A stretch of DNA of 64,000 nt from Cunninghamia lanceolata (GCA_027924645.1 BSBN01000781.1:3038001-3102000); one strand, 5' to 3'; counted from the first letter of the stretch, positions 1 through 13,189 are shown. Made by a program: numbers and translations. The notes: a model not told the origin generated them from the sequence alone.

Positions 1-28
1 ATGCTTACAAGATCCAAAATTTCAAAAA

Positions 29-1560
29 TTGATGGATAAGGTCATAACAATGGATCCTCACAAATACTTCCTCTTACTTGCACAACAAGGAGCCAAGCTA
101 CCCGCTGATTTTGACATTTTAAAATTAAGAGCAACAATCTCATCAAACGAAACAGAATCTCCCAAGAATGAAAAGGATAAGGACATGTCAAATCCTTTAG
201 ATACACTCACACAACAAATCCAAGCCTTACAACAACAATTTGTGGAGCTACAAATGGGAACTTCCACAAAACATTACTCATTAGAGGCTATATCTCCATA
301 TAATTTTGACAAAAGCTTTGTCATGGTACCTTTCCCTTCAATATTCAAAGTCCCTAAATTTGACAAATATAGGGGGAAAGGTGATCCATGTAACCACATT
401 AGAGAATTCAGCATTGCATGCGTAGAAGTCACCCATAATGAGACATATCTTATGTGAATCTTTCCATGCAACCTAGGAGGTCAAGCTACGGAGTGGTTCT
501 CCTGTCTACCTCTCAAAATCCAAACATTCAATGAACTAGTGGACAAGTTTGTCACTCACTTCTCTTACAACATTGAACATGAGATTTCAATGTTAGATCT
601 ATGCAATAACAAAAAAAGAGTGGAGAATCTTTCACCACTTTCTTACAAAGGTGGAGACAACTTGCTATAAATGTCCTTATCATATTCTCAAAAAGTAAAT
701 GATTGAATTGTTTGTCCATAACTTGAACACCGAATTAAGCTATCAAATTCAAATCCAATGCCCTACTTCTTTTAGTAAGGTCATTGAAATGGGATTACTT
801 ATTGACAAATCTTTGATAGCAAAAGGACAAATTAAAATCTATAAGGATATCCCTAGTTCAAGTAACAACATGGATAAATCAAGGTTTTGGACTAAGAACA
901 AGAACATTGTCAATGATGGAGTTGTAGATGCAGAACGTGTGACACCAAAACAACCTATTCTAAATCTCTCAAGTCCACACAACAATGCACCTTCAAACAA
1001 ACCTCCAAATAATGAACCAAGACCAACAAACTTTCCCCCTCGCAGAAAATTCACACCATTGGGGGAATCAATTGAATCGACCCTAAGGAAGCTCATAGAA
1101 AACAACCTCATAACACTTCCTATGGTAAGAGAATATGAACCCAAGTTCAAACCCTCTTGGTAGAAAGATTCCAACTTTTGTGAATTCCATAGAAGCAAAG
1201 GTCATAAAACCAACAATTGCCAACGACTGAAAAACACCATCCAAGACTTGATAGATTGAGGAGATATATCAATTTATGGACATACATCCAATGATGAGAA
1301 TATGGAATTCAAGAATCCACTCCCTAACTATGAGAAGGGAGGTTCCTCTAAACAAAACAATAACGGTGGTAGCAATGCCAATTACATGAATGTATCATAT
1401 GAATATACCATTAACCACATTTCTGAAAGTGATTCACATGTAAATGTGATCACTATAAATAACAAGCCGATTGTAATGTTACCACTCGTCATGGAAAGAT
1501 TACTCTCCAAGGGGCTCCACCTAAACCATTTTCTGTATCCAACCAATATAATGTCCTAGA
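29..1560 (+). pseudogene. gag: Element A gag (capsid and zinc knuckle), broken
   Basis: This is the structural polyprotein of a Ty3/gypsy element. The first open stretch (29-457) ends in a conserved gag block with the words KFDKYRGKGDP and HIREF. The alignment continues after a stop at 455-457 through a block with EWFS and YNIEHEISMLDL, then 699-1163. A knuckle of the form C-x2-H-x4-H-x4-C (CEFHRSKGHKTNNC) lies near 1178-1220, the form usual in this plant lineage instead of CCHC. There are several stops and at least two frameshifts. The same blocks occur in the gag of B (8316-9573 and 14398-15800), which supports the call. The N-terminal start is outside or at the edge of the window. Confidence 0.85.
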
Positions 1561-1591
1561 CCAATTCCATAAGACACCTGCACATATATCT

Positions 1592-2200
1592 ATGTTGGAA
1601 CTTTTGCGTCTTTCACCATCCCATAAGGATATCCTAGAAAAAACTCTATTGGATACCACCGTGCCAACAAATCTTGACCAAGAGCAATTTCAAGCCATGG
1701 TAGAACATCTCACTACCCCCCATTTCCTATCTTTTACCGAAAAAGATGACATGTTCATTACACAACCTCACAATGCATCTCTTCACATCGAAGCCCTATT
1801 CATAAACACAAAATAAAACGGGTCCTTATAGATGGAGGGGTAGGTTTAAATATATGCACACTAAAATTAATCCTTGCATTAGGGTTCTTTGAGAATGTTG
1901 CTGATCCAAAGTAGAAGATCACAATCAAGGCATATGATGAGGAAGAAAGAACCTCTAAAGGCACTATTGTTTTTCCAATACGAGTTGGACCACTAGAGAA
2001 AGACATGGTTTGCCAAGTCCTCAACATGGAACTAGCCTACAATATTCTCCTTGGCTGACCTAGGATACATGTGATGAAGGTCGTACCATCCACCTATCAT
2101 CAATGTATAAAATTCCCACACAATGGTCAAGAGATTACTATCTAAGGTGATCTTGATCTATTCCAATACTACAACACCATCAAACCAAAGCCTGAAGTTG
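1592..2200 (+). pseudogene. Element A aspartic protease (retropepsin), broken
   Basis: The segment 1592-1816 matches the stretch just before the protease in B (FQAMV, LHIEA). After a TAA at 1814-1816 the protease follows: a flap-proximal block with LIDGG in place of the usual D-T/S-G, then LAYNILLG and the downstream block VVPSTYHQCIKFPHNG. The DGG form of the active site is shared with B (LIDGGSSLNI), so it looks like a lineage trait and not a mutation of this copy. Stops near 1912, 2056 and 2143 show it is inactive. Confidence 0.8.
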
Positions 2201-2399
2201 TCATACCTACCAACCAAGAAAGCTCATCCTCTATAACCATTGTTGACCCAAGCTCAATATCTTCTACATCCAAAACCACCAAACTAAAATTCAAGCTCAA
2301 AGATAAAGGGATAGGAGAGTATTCCATTAAGCATACCTTTTGTCTTGCACAGCTACCCCTATCACCCAAGTCTTATGGCAAACCATCTATGAACAAGCC

Positions 2400-3021
2400 A
2401 TAGTCTTTGAAGACTCCTAAAGGTCCTTTTATAAAATGAGGAAATCTATCAAATGAAAGTGATGAGAAAGATGTCCTTCAATGGCTATACAAAGAAGAAG
2501 ATATGGAATCTAAGCCACAAGATCAACAACCTCAATTACAAACTGATCAATATGGCCCAGGTTTCACTATCTTGCAAAGAATGGGATATGATGGTCATAG
2601 TCCCATAGGCTTGAGAAAAGAAGGTATCATGGAACCCATACAACCTTCTTCCTTAACTACCCGATACACTACAAGGTTAGGATACAAAGGAAAAGACAAG
2701 GAAAAGGTCACCACCAATCTAGTTGAGCAAATTCACAAATTGCAAGAGGGGAGTGAAATAGACTCTAACGAATGGGAATGGGATAGTCTTTCTGAGGTAT
2801 CTTGTGAAGATAAAGGCATTGATGTGGTCCAAACATATAGCTCTACAAAAATGTACCATGAGGGTCAAAGCTCAAGGTCTAGACTGCTAGAGTTTGATTA
2901 GCAAAATACTGAGAGTGAGTCCCAAGAGGAAGGTCGGATGTCACACTTGATAGGTAATACTGAGGAGAGTACTATTTTAAACCTTGAAAATATCCCCACA
3001 AACCTAGACAACTCCTCTGTC
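2400..3021 (+). pseudogene. Element A G-patch domain behind the protease
   Basis: The open frame 2503-2901 contains a G-patch at 2551-2691: YGPGF, then RMGYDGHSPIGL, then a short loop ending in LGYKGK. G-patches are glycine-rich nucleic-acid-binding modules known from RNA-processing proteins and from the protease C-terminus of betaretroviruses. B has the same domain at the same place (16576-16707), so it belongs to the element family. The frame stops at 2899-2901, reads on in an acidic stretch, and is cut at 3021 by the insertion of B. Its role in the element is unknown; binding of genomic RNA is an inference. Confidence 0.8.
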
Positions 3022-3026
3022 CTAAC
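3022..3026 (+). repeat. Target-site duplication of B, left copy (CTAAC)
   Basis: CTAAC precedes the TG of the 5' LTR of B and recurs right after the 3' LTR at 38502-38506. The gag-pol frame of A continues across the joined flanks. Confidence 0.9.
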
Positions 3027-4103
3027 TGTAGACACCTAAAATTGTCTCTTACCATCAAACCGACTCCCGTCATCCCTAAACATATCAATTTCCCTTCTAT
3101 TCAATTAATTAAATTTTTATTTAATTAATTATCCCTTCATCGCCTAATTTTCCATCATTCTATCCCCAACAATTGAATTAATTTCATTAATTCAATAGTC
3201 CAAACCTTAGCCAATTGATTTAATAAATATGTAATATTTATTTACTCAATTTCCCCCTCCTCACTAAATCCAATTAATTAGCTAAATCATGTTTAACTAA
3301 TTAATTTAGCCTATTAATTTACCTATCCCTACCCTAGGCAATTAAATAGCTATTATTTAATTGCCTACACTAGCCTACCTCATCCTAGCCTTAGGATTAA
3401 TTAAATATAACCTTATTTAATTAATCTTGAACCTCTCATTAAGATGGTCAAATCCAGCTTAACACCTTTCCCCACATCCTCCAAATAAAAAATTGAAATA
3501 TATCCACATAAGTCAATTTTTTATTTAAATACTCCCCACATCACAATTAATTCCTCTTACAACCCCTTACCTATGCCATACCTCATTTATCTCCACTTAT
3601 CCCCAAATGAATTTTTAATTCATTTTACATTCCCCATATGATTCTTTAATTCATAAATATTCCATCTCACCCATACTCATTTAATTCACTCTTTCCCAAA
3701 ATGAATAAAAGATTCACATTTATTCCTAGCCCTTCATTCCTCCAAGATCTAATCTAGGCCCTCCACATCACTTTTATCCTCCACCATTGATCTTCCAAAC
3801 CAATCTCCACCCTTGGATCAAAATCTTTCCAAAATCTCTATAAATACTTCATCCTCCAACCCATTTTAGGATCCAAGTTTTATGTAACGTTACCATGGCC
3901 AAAAATCTCTTGAGCTAGATTGTGAGTTGTCTTTGAAAGAGAATTTTACATTTGAATCATTATCTAGGGTTCATCTTAGGAACTTTTGGGTGCAAGTTTC
4001 CTTTCCCTTGATGAGATTGGGTCTTTCTTGTTTGAGGTATAACTCTTTGTTTTATTATGCATTTAGTTTGTATTTTACCTACAACTTAATTTTCCTAATC
4101 ACA
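3027..4103 (+). repeat. Element B 5' LTR
   Basis: It starts TGTAGACACC and ends TAATCACA, and is matched base by base with small differences at 37421-38501. It is very AT-rich, with many copies of AATTAATTA near 3105-3430. The segment TCTATAAATACTTC (3836-3849) is a plausible TATA region, with transcription starting roughly 30 bases further on. The short ORF at 3927-4154 runs over the LTR end and is not a gene. Confidence 0.92.
3838..3845 (+). promoter_or_regulatory. Candidate TATA box in the B 5' LTR
   Basis: TATAAATA lies about 260 bases before the LTR end and is conserved in the 3' LTR (TCTATAAATACTTC near 38237). Position and context fit a U3/R promoter; no start site can be seen directly. 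Confidence 0.5.
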
Positions 4104-4124
4104 TTGGCACACATGGTGGGACCC
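4104..4124 (+). other. Primer-binding-site-like sequence of element B
   Basis: TTGGCACACATGGTGGGACC follows the LTR directly. The TTGG start and the GTGGGACC end resemble the primer sites of plant Ty3/gypsy elements, which pair with a tRNA 3' end. I cannot assign the tRNA without a search. Confidence 0.6.
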
Positions 4125-7100
4125 ACAAGGTCCATATCTAATCTTCTTTTGTGAGTTTTTGTTTTTGAGACGTGATTTTGCAGGACTAGTGCTATCCAAC
4201 TACACAGTGGCACTATATCTATCATATTTTGGCGCTATATTATGTTTTAGTGCTATTTTGCGTAGCAACTTTCTTCCTTAAAACTCACTCACATGTCTGC
4301 TTGACCTATGTTCTCCCCATTGTTTTTCCTGTCTAGCTACTTTCTATTTTTGCAGGAATCTTGAATGAACAAGGGGAGGTTATGCCAAAATTTTCTTAAA
4401 AGAATAAAGCATACATTTTGGCATATGTCTTGTCTTTCATTTATTGGACTAACAGGACTAACAAGCTCTTTATCTTTGTAGTTTTACTTGTTATTCTGGT
4501 TAGGAAGACCTCTATTTTGCAGGACGGACACATTTAGACACATATTGGCACTATCGGCACCCAGAGCGGCGCTATTTTCGACTGTGACTGAACCCCTCGA
4601 CCGCACGCGCAATGGTGCATTGTCATACCCATAGTGGTGCTATCTAGTTTTCGAGCACCTTTGGTATCATATACGAGCGCTATTTAGTGTCATAGCACTT
4701 TTTGTATAATGTTTTAGTGCAAACTTGTATTCTGGCGCAACCTGTATCATTTATTAGCACTATTTGTTAAATCAACGCTATTTGTCTAGGGTGTCCGGTG
4801 TTCTGTCAGTTTCTATCAAGTAGCACCATTTGCTGTCTATAGTGGCACCATTAGATATCTATTTTAGCGCTATTTTCAGAGACTGACTTTGCATTCTGTG
4901 TAGGGACTGACATGTTGTTTGCAGGTTATCGCCATCATTTTGCAGACACTAACATGTTTTTGCAGGGTGTTTGTCCTTAGATTAGCAAATACTTCATTTG
5001 GGAACTAAAAAATAACACTTGCATGTTAGCTTGAACAACATTTTGACTTGGTACAATAAAAATTAATCAACAACCAACAAACAAATCTTTGTGTGTGTGT
5101 GCCTTAATTTAGAACAAACATTTGAATTTAGTGTTCTAAAATTCACGAGTGCTTGTCAACAACTATTAAAACATTTTGATTTTAGGCTTTAAAAAGAACC
5201 ACAAAGTGCATCAATAAACTCATTGGATTAAAAAGAACAACACTCTACATTCTTCACTCATATAAACAAGAAAACCAATCTAATTTGTTTGAAGTGTTTT
5301 CATGATTTTGTTGGTTGTGTGAAAAGTGTATGCTCTTCCCTCGCACCATTGGTGACCTTGGGAATCAAAAGCTTTTCACAACACTTGCACAAATCACCCC
5401 CAACATAATCTAAAGAACTAAAATGAACCATGTTTAGCTGCTTTCTGTTTTTGCAGGAATCTTGAATCAACAAGGAGAGGTTATGCCAAAATTTTCTTAA
5501 AAGAATAAAGCATACATTTTGGCATTTGTCTTGTCTTGTCTTTCATTCATTGGACTAACAGGACTAACAAGCTCTTTATCTTTGCAGTTTTACCTATTAG
5601 TTTGGTTAGGAAGACCTCTATTTTACAAGACGGACATGTTCAGACACGTATTGGCACTATCGGCACCCAGAGCGATGCTATTTTCGACTATGACCGAACC
5701 CCTCGACGGCACGCGCAGTAACACATTGTCATACCCATAGTGGCGCTATCTAGTTTTCTAGCACCTTTGGTATCATATACTAGCGCTATTTAGTGTCATA
5801 GCACTTTTTGTATAATGTTTTAGTGTGAACTTGTATTCTGGCGTGCCCTGTATCATTTATTAGCGCTATTGTTAAATCAACGCTATTTGTCTAGGGTGTC
5901 CGGTGTTCTGTCAGTTTTTGTCAAGTAGTGTCATTTGATGTCTACAGTGGTGCCATTAGATATCTATTTTAGTGCTATTTTCAGAGATTGACTTTGCGTT
6001 CTATGTAGGGATTGACAAGTTGTTTGCAGGTTATCGCCATCATTTTGTAGACACTAACATGTTTTTATAGGGTGTTTGTCTTTAGATTAGCAAATACTTC
6101 ATTTGGGAACTAAAAAGAACCCTTGCATGTTAGCTTGAACAACATTTTGACTTGGTGCAATAAAAATTAATCAATAACCAACAAACAAATCTTTGTCTGT
6201 GTGTGCCTTAGTTTAGAACAAACATTTGAATTTGTTGTTCTAAAATTTATGAGTGCTTGTCAACAACTATCAAAATATTTTGATTTTGGGCTTTAAAAAG
6301 AACCACAAAGTGCATCAATAAACTCATTGGATTAAAAAGAACAACAATATGCATTCTTCACACATATAAACAAGAAAACCAATCTAATTTGTGTGAAGTG
6401 TTTTCATGATTTTGTTGGTAGTGTGAAAAGTGTATGCTCTTCCCTCGCACCATTGGTGACCTTGGGAATCAAAAGATTTTCACAACACTTGCACAAATCA
6501 ACCCCAACATAATCCAAAGAACTAAAATGAACCATGTTTAGTGTGATGCAAGCACAAAGAATACGTATGCTCTCCCCTCACATCTTTGTATGAACTTGGG
6601 GATCAAAAGTACTTTTGTGGTTGTGTTGCTTTTGTTAATCCTTAGAGGGCCTACAACCCCACTTCGAAAGGTGGGAACGACCCAAGAGGCAACAAGCTAA
6701 AGCCAAGCTCTTTCAAGATGCTATATAAAATAAGGTGTTTGGGATGAAAGTCACAAACACCAGGTGTTGTTGTGTTATACCGACAGCTAACCTCCCCCAA
6801 AACCCTCCAAGGCGTAACCTTTGGAGGCTGGGAGACTCCATAACAGAGAGTAGCGTTGCCGCATGTATAACCCCATGAACGAAAGCACTTACTACAAACC
6901 TTTGTTTAGCAAGACAAAAACCTTCTATTTGTTGATGCATAAGGGAAACCTGTGAAGCGGCCCCAATTCATGAGGTTCTTAGCCGAGGTAGTAGGGACAA
7001 TCCTAAGGTTTGGTGAGGGACAAGCTTTATAGGAAACTTGGATCTTGGTATGCATGAGAAGTGTGTACAATTGTAAGGAGGATCCAGTGCTACCAAGATC

Positions 7101-8315
7101 CTGGAGCTACCCGCTTTGAATAGGAACAACTAGGGGATTCAACAAATACTGTCATATCTTTGCCTTAGGTTGTGCAAAGTACTTGTTTAACAAAATCACA
7201 TATCTTTTCACAAACAAAAAATTTTAGTTATTGTGTGTTATTGTGCTTAAATTGCTTTCAAACAACTTGTCAATAGACAATGAGAATCATTTGATCAAAC
7301 TTCAATCAAAACAAATCCAAATTGGCCATCAAAAGCTATCTTTTTCAAGACCTCAACCAACACTGCCCTATTTCAGTGCCATATCTGTCTAATTTTAGCA
7401 CCATTTCACCTGTGGATTGGCCCTATTTTCAGATTGACTTGCCTAAAACTAAGACCCATTCAGTTGTGATCTTTAAGACCTGCTATGCCATAATCCATAT
7501 TCACCTTCCAAAAATCCATCAGTACCCCATCCATTTTCTCCTCAAATTTTCCAAATCATACCTTCATTTTGACCTTAGAGAATCAATCACTATCTTTGTT
7601 GGACCCCTTGCTATATCAAATCCACTCAATTACATATCCATTCATCCTCATTAATCTTTACACCTTTTTAGACCAAAAAAAAATCCTTGTCACAAGAAAT
7701 CATTCCCAAAATTCAAAAACGTATCCAAAATCTTCCAAATCAAAACACCCAATCAAAAAATCATCAACCAAAAACTCATCATCCCTTTGAGCCAAAGCTA
7801 GATCTAGATTCCATCATTTACATCATATTTTGCTTAGAGGGTCATTAGTCAACCTTTCAAGTGAAATCATCATCCCTCTTTGTGTAAGGTCATTAGTCTA
7901 CCCCAAACAAAGAGAAACATCTATTTGTACGACACAAATCTAGATCTTACCTAAGATCAACTTGTTGACCATCAAATCCTTTGAAAAACATCATCCTAAT
8001 CTCTCATATCGAATATCAAAATCAAAACATCAAAATCTCTTCTATCACACCATCCTCAAGCAAACATCATCCATCATCTACCTTTTGGTCCAAATTTGTG
8101 CAAAAAGTCAATACTATCCATTCTTATCACCCCTAGGTTAACATCTTTTTTTGAAAAAACCTATTGATCTTTCATCACACTACAATCACCCCTTTATCTT
8201 CTTCACTACTACATCTCACTACCACATCCATCTTTGGGTCCAACAATTTAATCCAAATTCTCTAAGGTCTCCATCTCCATTTCACTCCACCTCAAAATCA
8301 AATCCATACACATGC
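4125..8315 (+). other. Element B 5' leader, non-coding
   Basis: This 4.2-kb stretch between primer site and gag start holds no ORF with recognisable homology. From 4180 to 6000 it is strewn with variants of GGCGCTAT and TAGTGCTA. The part 4334-6540 is a tandem duplication (separate entry). From 6541 to 7300 it is mixed-composition DNA, and from 7320 to 8315 it is C- and A-rich, with short open frames (7322-7654, 7569-7790) that look like composition artefacts. Long leaders are common in Tat-type elements. Confidence 0.75.
4334..6540 (+). repeat. Tandem duplication of a 1.1-kb leader segment
   Basis: The unit starting TAGCTACTTTCTATTTTTGC at 4334 returns as TAGCTGCTTTCTGTTTTTGC at 5435, and both copies run collinearly to AACCATGTTTA (5425-5435 and 6530-6540). 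Unit length is about 1101 bases. The copies differ by scattered substitutions and small indels, so the duplication is not recent relative to the LTR divergence. Confidence 0.9.
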
Positions 8316-9573
8316 ATGCCCATAACTAGATCACAACACAAAAAGAATCAAGAAATGGCAGAATCCGGACAATATGGCGGCATAGGAATGCCTAATACCA
8401 ACAACAACAACATACCCATCAACCAAACATACAATCTACCTACGGTCTTCCAAATCCCAACATACAATCCCAAAGAAAACCTCTTCCATTTTTTGCAACC
8501 ACCACCACCACCACCACCACCACCACCACCACCCACCATGTCCCAAGATGATCAAGATGTCTTGAACTTTACACAAGATGTTGATAACATGGACATGCTT
8601 GACAAAGTCCTAAGGTCGGATCCAAATAGATATCTTCACTATCTCCTCAAAATTGGTGCCCAACAACCCCATAACATGACATCATCCCAACCATCCACCT
8701 CTACCATCAATCCTACCACATCAAACACCCAAACATCTACATCAAACACCCAACCTATCATCTCACAAACATCAACTCCCATCGTATCTACTGCCACCAC
8801 AAGCTCTAACACTACCACATCTACAATTCCCACAAATGTCTCCAATCCTACCACTTCCCAACCCGTCACCACATCCACTACCACAACTAACGTAACCTCT
8901 TCCATCCCACAAATCACCTTAGGCATCCAAGGGAACCTCACGCAAGTACCTCCATGAGTGTACCTCCACCCAACCCTCAAACCATAACTTACCTAAGACA
9001 ATTATTCTCACAACCACCTTACAATACAACCAAGTCATCCCACGTCCACCCATCTAACATCAATCCGTCCAATGTAACACATCTACAAAACCCCATAGCA
9101 TCATCAAATCAACATAATCCCAACCCCCAAATACCCCCACACATTCTCCAACAACTCTACGCTCACCAACAACATCTTGTACAACTCAATCAAAACACCA
9201 CCCCACAATATCAAAACACGACCTCCCAAAACCTTTAACTTCAAACCCCACCTAACCTCCAACACCTCATCCATCAACAAACCTACACACCCCAACCACA
9301 ACCAACATAGGATCTCACAACCGTTGTACATGCCTTGATTCAAAAAGTAGATGACATGCAAACTAGCGGCAACCTTTGAGGATATTTGTCCCTATCCATT
9401 TGATCAAACATTGTACATGCCCCCTTTCCACAAAAATTTTGAGACACCTAAATTTGACAAATACAAAGGAAAGGGAGACCCTAGGGATCATCTTAGGGAG
9501 TTCTACATCACTTGCTTATAAGTCTCAAATAACGATACCTATCTAATGAGACTATTTCCAAGAAACCTCAGCG
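8316..9573 (+). pseudogene. gag: Element B gag, first part, broken
   Basis: The likely start is ATG at 8316 (MPITRSQ), since plant gypsy gags often begin with a TRSQ-type word. The open stretch to 8957 has a run of 12 prolines coded by a CCA repeat (8505-8534), then MLDKVLRSDPNRYL, the counterpart of the first residues of A's gag. A long S/T/N/P/Q-rich region follows. The frame breaks at 8955 and continues at 8954-9238, then decays. Near 9450 the conserved block KFDKYKGKGDP is recognisable, followed by LMRLFPRNLSG. Insertion C cuts the protein here, and it resumes at 14393. Confidence 0.85.
8505..8534 (+). repeat. CCA trinucleotide microsatellite within gag
   Basis: About ten CCA/ACC units code for a polyproline run in the B gag. 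The opposite-strand ORF at 8348-8539 with a glycine run is only its shadow. Confidence 0.9.
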
Positions 9574-9578
9574 GTTAA
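9574..9578 (+). repeat. Target-site duplication of C, left copy (GTTAA, right copy GTCAA)
   Basis: GTTAA precedes C and GTCAA follows it at 14393-14397, one transition apart. Removing C and one copy restores the expected gag reading N-L-S-G-Q-A-A-E-W. Confidence 0.8.
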
Positions 9579-10631
9579 TGTCATGCCCACATTTCCCATG
9601 TGGTCACAACACGCATCACACGTGTCATGTCCATATGTGTCATGTGGTCATGACACGAAATATCAAAAAAAATTTCACGCTTCCCTAGAAACCCCCTCGC
9701 ACATGTAAGTGTGCTTGGTGGCATACGCTTAAGGCATAAACAATACAATTGTGAGCAGGGTATTACGCACACATGCGCACTCCCAAACACAAGAAGGCCA
9801 ATAAGGGGGTCATCACAACGTGGTTAATGTCGCTACAAGGGTTAAACTTACTAAGCTCCTAAACTCTAAATTCCAGAAAAATCCAGCAACATAACACCTC
9901 ATGGGCATGAGTGGGATTTATTACACTAACACTAATCTTGATCACATGGTTTCCTGACTTAGGTTAATCTCACTAATTACATTGGTATAATAGTTGATTA
10001 AGTTGATTGATCATTTTTCAAAAAAGCATGATCATTTGTTCTCCTTCACGTTTTCTTAAATTTAATATTAATTTCTCCTCCTTCTAAATTTAGCATTTTC
10101 AACAAAGCCTGTTCATTTGTTCTCCTTACTGTTTCTCTGAAATTTAATTTTCAATTTGCTCTCTTTCATGTTCTCTATCAATCAGAGTTATCACTGCATC
10201 CTTTACATTATTCCTAATTTCTTGGTAGATCAGTTCTCTATCAATCAGAGTTATCACTACATCCTTTACATTATTCCTAATTTCTTGGTAAACCAGATCA
10301 CTTAAACAGAACCTTCTAACTTTGCTTGGTGAAGTTCACTAGGTTTTTGCTCTAGGTTTAATTTCAACGTTTGAATTAATTTTGATACTTAATTGGCCCC
10401 TAATCAAGATTAGCGGAGAGTCAAATCTTACTTAGTTCTCTTAGCCTATTTCGGAAATGCCATGCGTTTTCTCCTCTTTGTTTTCACTTTTATCTTTCTT
10501 TCTCTTTTTCTCTCATTTTTCTCAATTGGATGTTTTCTAAATCTACAGGTCGATTTTACAATGGCCACATATGAAATGAATATGATGGCTTAATTGCATT
10601 TACAAAGATATGCATATCTATTTAAATGCAA

Positions 10632-10673
10632 ATAATCATATATACATATACATATATATACATATACATATAC

Positions 10674-10712
<39 letters not shown>

Positions 10713-10735
10713 TATATATATACACACACACATAT
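10632..10735. repeat. CATATA/TACATA microsatellite in C
   Basis: About 100 bases of repeated ACATAT units, followed by ACACACAC. The ORF of Y/I/H residues over it (10626-10832) is an artefact. Confidence 0.9.
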
Positions 10736-11139
10736 GCTTATTTGCATTTATATTTCTAAGTTTTCTTTTATTAAAAATATAAGTATATTTTTCTTTTTGT
10801 TTTCTTGGTATTTTAATTGTGAAAATTGTTAAACCTCAAACACATTTTCCTATATTTTAGAATTAATATATATTCTTATTGAATGTTTGCTATGTATATA
10901 TATATATTTTGTCAATAATTGAAAACCCCATATTCCCTTTTTTTTAAATGGTCCCTTTTTTCAAAATTATAATAAATTATATATATTAGTTTTCTATTGA
11001 ATTTCAAATTAGGTTTTCTTTTTAAAACCTATACATTTTATTTTATTTTAAATAGGGCTGAAGCCTTAAAATCTTTATGCCCTAACTCATTGGTTGAGCC
11101 CTAACTCTTTTTTTTTCTTGTTTTGATTGGTGTTGCAGG

Positions 11140-11450
11140 GTTCAATGGAGGCAAGGGCGGCGGTGGCAGAAATGGAGGCCATAGTGGAGATGGCACTGAG
11201 TGATGGAGCTGCGAGCAGAGGGGAGTAAGGGAGCCATAGGGAGCGGCAGATGGGAGGTCGCGTGGTGGTCATGGGTGGCGGCGGTGGTGGAGTTCGCGGC
11301 GGAGGGCGGGAGACTGCTGGCGCAGGGAGCCTGTGGCAGTTTTCACAGAGGGCTGCGGGGTTATAAGGGAGAGCAGGGACTGCAGTGCTCCACCCCCTCC
11401 CCACACCCTTTTGTAATAACCACGGTGGGGGTTCGATCCCCCACCATTCT
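11140..11450. other. GC-rich island in C with a tRNA-like B-box word
   Basis: A sharply GC-rich patch, with GGCGGCGGTGG near 11155 and 11278, inside an AT-rich LTR. It ends with GGTGGGGGTTCGATCCCCCA near 11424, which looks like a T-arm and B-box and is followed by a poly-T run. A decayed SINE remnant is possible, but no A-box is found at the right distance. The ORFs on both strands are low-complexity and unsupported. Confidence 0.4.
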
Positions 11451-11633
11451 TGTCATTTTTTTTTAAAAACTATGTTTCAAACATGAAACCTGCGAAAATA
11501 AATTTATTCCCCATTGTATTTCGTTTATTACAATTTAAAATATATTTATAAATATATATATACACACCACAATTTCACAAAGCATTATAATTCACAGTTT
11601 CATTATTAATACTCATAACTATATAAATAAATA

Positions 11634-11637
<4 letters not shown>

Positions 11638-11703
<66 letters not shown>
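11638..11703. repeat. TA dinucleotide microsatellite in C
   Basis: About 33 uninterrupted TA units. Confidence 0.95.
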
Positions 11704-11708
<5 letters not shown>

Positions 11709-13189
11709 TTTAATAATTATTGGCAGAAAAATGAATTAGTCTATATTGAATTTTCATACAATTGTATCCTCAAATGTATCTCTAAAATAAACATTATAAA
11801 AAAATATCATACAAGGATAATTAAATCTAATTTTCTCTTAATTAAATTTCAATTTCAAGTCAATAAATTTAATTTTAAATAGTAAGCAAATGATTCTAAA
11901 AAAAGGATTTAATTGTATTTGCAATCATTTACAACAAAGCTCCAATGCATGACTATAATCAAATTTCATTTCCTTCCCAAGTAACAAATTACAACCTTCA
12001 TAACTTATTAAAATTTATATTTCCACTAAGTCTTACAATGAAATAAATTTAAACAAACTTTGTTTTTCCACAACAACTAACTCTCTACTTTACTAATAGG
12101 ATTAATAGGAAATAACAAATTTAATATCCTTTCAAACACAATTTTCCTTCCTTCCTCATATCATAAATGGTAAAAATTTAATAAAAACTATAATTAAAAC
12201 TATCAATACAATGAAGAGGAATTTCTCACAACTCAAGAAGACCAAATATTACAACAAGAGAGAGAAGTTCTCCTCTTAAATTCAACAAGGATGTAGTTAT
12301 TAATAAGACCAAGCTCTCCTATAGAGCCTTAAGAGTAAAGGAAAATAAAATATTTTTCCAAGACAAGAAAACTCTTCATCTTCACTCTAAGCTCCATGAA
12401 ACCTGCATAACACACAAGGGAAAGAAACACCACACAACCTACTCTCCTCCCTATCGTAGACCCGCAAGAGGGTCACCCCCAAGCTACAGAGATCTTCCAC
12501 ACACCTAGGGAATCTAAATCCACTTCACAAAAAGGCAAAACAACATTCCCAAAACATAAAACACACCCATGGATATTTACACAAATACAAACTCAACCAA
12601 AGTGAGTCAAAAAGGGGTAGGAGAGTGGACACACTCAACTCTAGAGTGCCACTGTTCAAAATATTTCAACACAAATTTCTCATGGCCTCAAGCCAACTTG
12701 ATAACAAAATTTTCAAAGGAGTTCATATTTTGGCTCTCAAGCCATATAACAAATTACTCAAAACCACACAAATGCCCTCAAGGCTTTCAACATCCCAAAA
12801 CAAGGAATAAACTCAAGGAGGATCACTCCTCCCCTACCCCACACTTGATGAACATTTCTCCCAAGTGGAAGAAGCTCTTTCAACACCCTAATAAAAATTT
12901 CCCACAATAACAAATATAACACAAGAAAAATACTTACACATCCATCATGCAAGCAAATTTTGAATTACAAGGGGAAGGCCTTAGCCTTAAAAAAAAAACC
13001 AACCTTTAAAGCCCTAATAATGGAAGTAGTTGATGTAGAGCTCCTCTAAAGTCTCCTCCAACCTAAGCCACCAAACTCCCTCTATCCTTTTTCTCCAAAA
13101 ACAATTTCTAATAATCAAAATTCTCAAAAATTCAACAACCCTTCTCCCTATCCCAAGTGGGATTAAATAACCCAATCCATGAGCTTAGA

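Noticed and set aside
7322..7790. Protein-coding genes in the B leader
   Set aside because: The two open stretches overlap in different frames and reflect C- and A-rich composition; no homology is seen.
10626..10832. Y/I/H-rich ORF
   Set aside because: It is the translation of a CATATA microsatellite.
11087..11466. ORFs on both strands over the GC-rich part of C
   Set aside because: Low-complexity P, G and A residues, no homology, and opposite frames both open only because the patch is GC-rich.
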